Assembly: GCF_000719265.1 (NCBI RefSeq)
Contig: NZ_JOFL01000003.1
Span: forward strand, 124,001-188,000
Source: Streptomyces roseoverticillatus
GTDB taxonomy: Bacteria > Actinomycetota > Actinomycetes > Streptomycetales > Streptomycetaceae
DNA: 64,000 nt
Direction of reading: 5' to 3'
The notes under the pieces are model-generated. The model did not search any database. It saw nothing but the letters and a program-made list of their open reading frames with translations, and had not been told where the DNA came from. The first letter of the stretch is position 1, and every line of letters begins with the position of its first letter. A program made the position numbers and the translations under genes. This document shows, in pieces, positions 61,954 through 64,000 of this stretch.

Positions 61954-61959
61954 CGGAGC

Positions 61960-63117
61960 ATGACCCACGCCCTGGTCATCGGCGGCGGCATCGCCGGACC
62001 CGTCACCGCGATGGCGCTGCGGCGCGCCGGCATCGAAGCGACCGTCCACGAGGCGCATCCGACCGGCGCCGACCACCTCGGGGCGTTCCTCGTCCTCTTC
62101 GCCAACGGCCTGGCCGCGCTGCGCGCCGTCGGCGCCGACGAGCCCGTCCTCGCCTGCTCCTTCGCCGCGGACACCGTGGAGTTCCTCGGCCCCACCGGCG
62201 CGCGGCTCGGCGCGCGGCCCCTCACCGGCGCGGGCGACGACGGCCTGAGCCCGCGCACCCTGCAGCGCGCGGCCCTCTACCGGGCGCTGCGCGACGAGGC
62301 CGTCCGCCGGGGCGTCCGCGTCGCGTACGGCAAGCGGCTCGTGGACGCCACGACCGGTCCGGACGGCGTCGTGGCGTACTTCGCGGACGGCACCCGCGCC
62401 GAGGGCGACGTCCTCATCGGCGCCGACGGCATCCACTCCCGCACCCGCACCCTCCTCGACCCCGCGGCGCCCCCGCCCCGCCACACCGGCCAGCTCACGG
62501 TCTGCGGCCGCACCCGGGACGCCGGCCACGCCGTCCCGGACCGCACGTACCGGATGGTCTACGGGCAGCGCGCCTTCTTCGGCTGCACGAGCGCGCCCGA
62601 CGGCTCCACGTACTGGTTCGCCAACATTCCCGCGCCCGAGCAGCCCCGGCCGGCGCTCGCCGCGATCAGCCCCGCCGGCTGGCGGGAGCGCGTCCTCGCG
62701 GCCTTCGCCGGCGACCACACGCCCGTGACCGAGCTCGTCGCCGCCACCGGCGACGCGGTCGTCGGCGTGAACGCCTACGACATTCCCACGCTCCCCGTCT
62801 GGCACAGCGACCGCACCGTCCTCGTGGGCGACGCCGTGCACGCCACCGCGCCCAACGCCGCGCAGGGCGCGTCGATGGCCATCGAGGACGGCGTCGTCCT
62901 CGCGCGCTGCCTGCGCGACCTGCCCGGCCCGGCGGAGGCCTTCGCCGCGTACGAGCGGCTGCGGCGCGAGCGGGTGGAGCGGGTGGTGGCGCTCAGCGCC
63001 GCGATGGCGGGGCGCGTCGCGGCCCCGCCGGAACAGCCGCGGACCCCCGCGACGTCCGACGGCGCCGACGACTGGCTGACGTCGTACCGCGTCGAGTGGG
63101 ACGCACGCGTCAGCTGA
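61960..63117 (+). CDS. FAD-dependent monooxygenase (PHBH family)
   Basis: A 385-residue class A flavin monooxygenase: FAD motif ALVIGGGIAGPVTAMALRRA, the DG motif GDVLIGADGIHSRTR and the GD motif VLVGDAVHATAPNAAQGASM. These are the three fingerprints of the aromatic hydroxylase family. The substrate cannot be read; relatives hydroxylate aromatics, polyketides or antibiotics such as tetracycline. It stands alone after the UvrA paralogue. Confidence 0.9.
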   Translation: MTHALVIGGGIAGPVTAMALRRAGIEATVHEAHPTGADHLGAFLVLFANGLAALRAVGADEPVLACSFAADTVEFLGPTGARLGARPLTGAGDDGLSPRTLQRAALYRALRDEAVRRGVRVAYGKRLVDATTGPDGVVAYFADGTRAEGDVLIGADGIHSRTRTLLDPAAPPPRHTGQLTVCGRTRDAGHAVPDRTYRMVYGQRAFFGCTSAPDGSTYWFANIPAPEQPRPALAAISPAGWRERVLAAFAGDHTPVTELVAATGDAVVGVNAYDIPTLPVWHSDRTVLVGDAVHATAPNAAQGASMAIEDGVVLARCLRDLPGPAEAFAAYERLRRERVERVVALSAAMAGRVAAPPEQPRTPATSDGADDWLTSYRVEWDARVS

Positions 63118-63303
63118 CCGCGCCCCGTGACGGCCGAGGCGGCTCCGGCACCGCCGGAACGCGCCGTAGTGGCCGATCGCCACCGCGGCGGAAGAATTAC
63201 GCCGCGCACAGGCCACGTCCGTCCCGCCGGCCGCGTTCGGCCGGTTCCGCCGGCTGACCGCGCCCCGTGCGCCGTCGCCGGTTGACGGCCGAGGCGGCTC
63301 CGG
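63113..63303. repeat. Imperfectly duplicated intergenic block
   Basis: The 385-base gap 63118-63502 has no convincing gene. GCTGACCGCGCCCCGTG at 63113-63129 recurs at 63253-63269, and TGACGGCCGAGGCGGCTCCG at 63128 recurs at 63283. Looser similarity (GATCGCCACCGCGGCGG and GATCGCCGCCGCGGGG) follows each copy. The first copy contains the monooxygenase stop. Function unknown. Confidence 0.7.
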
Positions 63304-63502
63304 ATTGCGCCGCCACGGCTGATCGCCGCCGCGGGGGGTAAGTGGTGCCGTCCCGGCCCGCCGGGGCCATCGGGCCGGGACGCGCCGGCCGTGCCGGTCC
63401 CGTCCTCCGGCTCGCCGCGGCGGCCCGGCCGCTCGTAGCGTGGCACACCCTTGCGCCACGCGTCCCGCTTGCCGGAGCCGGTCGCTGCGGCAGACTGGAG
63501 CC

Positions 63503-64000
63503 ATGCCCGAGCTGCCGGAGGTCGAGGCCCTCGCAGGGTTCCTCAGCGGGCACCTCGCCGGCCGTACGGTCGAGCGCGTGCTGCCCGTGGCCGTGAGCGT
63601 CCTCAAGACCTACGACCCGCCGCTCACGGCCCTGGAGGGCAGGGAGGTGACCGGCGTGCGCCGGTTCGGCAAGTTCCTCGACCTCGCCACCGGCGGCGAC
63701 GGCCCGCACCTCGTCGTCCACCTGGCCCGCGCCGGCTGGCTGCGCTGGCGGGACACCTTGCCGGAGGCACCCCCGCGGCCGGGCAAGGGCCCGCTCGCGC
63801 TGCGCGTGCGGCTCGCCGGGGGAGGCGGCTTCGACCTCACCGAGGCGGGCACGCAGAAGCGGCTGGCCGCCTACTGCGTGCACGACGTCGCGGAGGTGCC
63901 CGGCATCGCGCGGCTGGGCCCCGACCCCCTCTCCCCGGACTTCACCCTGGACGTCTTCGCCGCCCTGCTGCGCGACGAGCGGCGGCAGCTCAAGGGCGTC
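63503..64000 (+). CDS. Fpg/Nei-family DNA glycosylase, 5' part
   Basis: The first 166 codons of a base-excision repair glycosylase; the gene runs off the window. MPELPEVEALAGFL gives the catalytic N-terminal Pro2 and Glu3, and RRFGKFLDLATGG and LVVHLARAGWLRW are family blocks. Met removal makes Pro2 the nucleophile that opens the damaged nucleoside. Specificity (oxidised purines or pyrimidines) cannot be set without the C-terminal zinc finger. GGAG precedes the ATG by four bases. Confidence 0.93.
   Translation, partial: MPELPEVEALAGFLSGHLAGRTVERVLPVAVSVLKTYDPPLTALEGREVTGVRRFGKFLDLATGGDGPHLVVHLARAGWLRWRDTLPEAPPRPGKGPLALRVRLAGGGGFDLTEAGTQKRLAAYCVHDVAEVPGIARLGPDPLSPDFTLDVFAALLRDERRQLKGV

Noticed and set aside
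1..64000. CRISPR array, tRNA, rRNA, transposon or prophage genes
   Set aside because: No regularly spaced repeats with spacers, no tRNA-like CCA-ending cloverleaf and no transposase, integrase or phage protein was recognised. Small or divergent RNAs could be missed by eye.

Overview
The window is high-GC actinobacterial chromosome, almost certainly Streptomyces. It has dense coding with many ATGA/GTGA stop-start overlaps, frequent GTG and some TTG starts, an ABC sugar importer without its own ATPase, a family 2 encapsulin, an egtABCD operon and several leaderless-type promoters. I saw no rRNA, tRNA, CRISPR array, phage or insertion sequence. All family assignments come from reading the translated sequence; no database search was run.

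Layout. 1-5.6 kb: the 3' end of a family 2 encapsulin shell gene, a small membrane protein, lysX (lysyl-phosphatidylglycerol synthase fused to lysyl-tRNA synthetase) and an EamA exporter. 5.6-10.7 kb: a reverse-strand five-gene peptide/nickel-type ABC importer. 10.8-11.6 kb: signal peptidase I. 11.7-22.5 kb: a sugar locus with a LacI regulator, a lipoprotein-permease-permease importer, a GH5_18-like beta-mannosidase, a Tat-exported GH85 endo-beta-N-acetylglucosaminidase and a GH38 alpha-mannosidase. Together these read as a route for harvesting N-glycans. 22.6-26.9 kb: a DUF1697 protein and an S15-type hydrolase fused to an ABC ATPase, with its permease.

27.0-38.3 kb: a steroid ring C/D (HIP) catabolic cluster whose order matches the mycobacterial KstR2 regulon. 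Two SDRs diverge from echA20-ipdA-ipdB-ipdC; fadA6, kstR2 and ipdF follow on the reverse strand; a crotonase, fadE31 and fadE32 diverge from ipdF. Both divergent promoter regions hold a similar KstR2-like palindrome, and a weaker third copy overlaps the promoter of the next gene, a FUSC-family membrane protein, which is followed by a MarR regulator.

40.7-41.3 kb: a decayed copper P-type ATPase pseudogene behind a CsoR-box-like palindrome. 41.3-44.1 kb: a response regulator, histidine kinase and GerMN lipoprotein operon. 44.2-47.6 kb: a PaaX-type regulator divergent from an AidB-type acyl-CoA dehydrogenase and a crotonase. 47.7-49.6 kb: a repetitive Pro-rich membrane protein and a DUF4239 protein. 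49.7-51.0 kb: a cytochrome P450 divergent from the ergothioneine operon egtABCD (51.1-55.4 kb).

55.4-64 kb: a universal stress protein, dodecin, a type II NADH dehydrogenase-like protein, a PAS-HTH regulator that overlaps a FhuF-like gene tail to tail, a short UvrA paralogue, an FAD monooxygenase and the 5' part of an Fpg/Nei DNA glycosylase that runs off the window. Short tandem repeats and one dispersed 45-bp element sit in several intergenic regions and gene ends.
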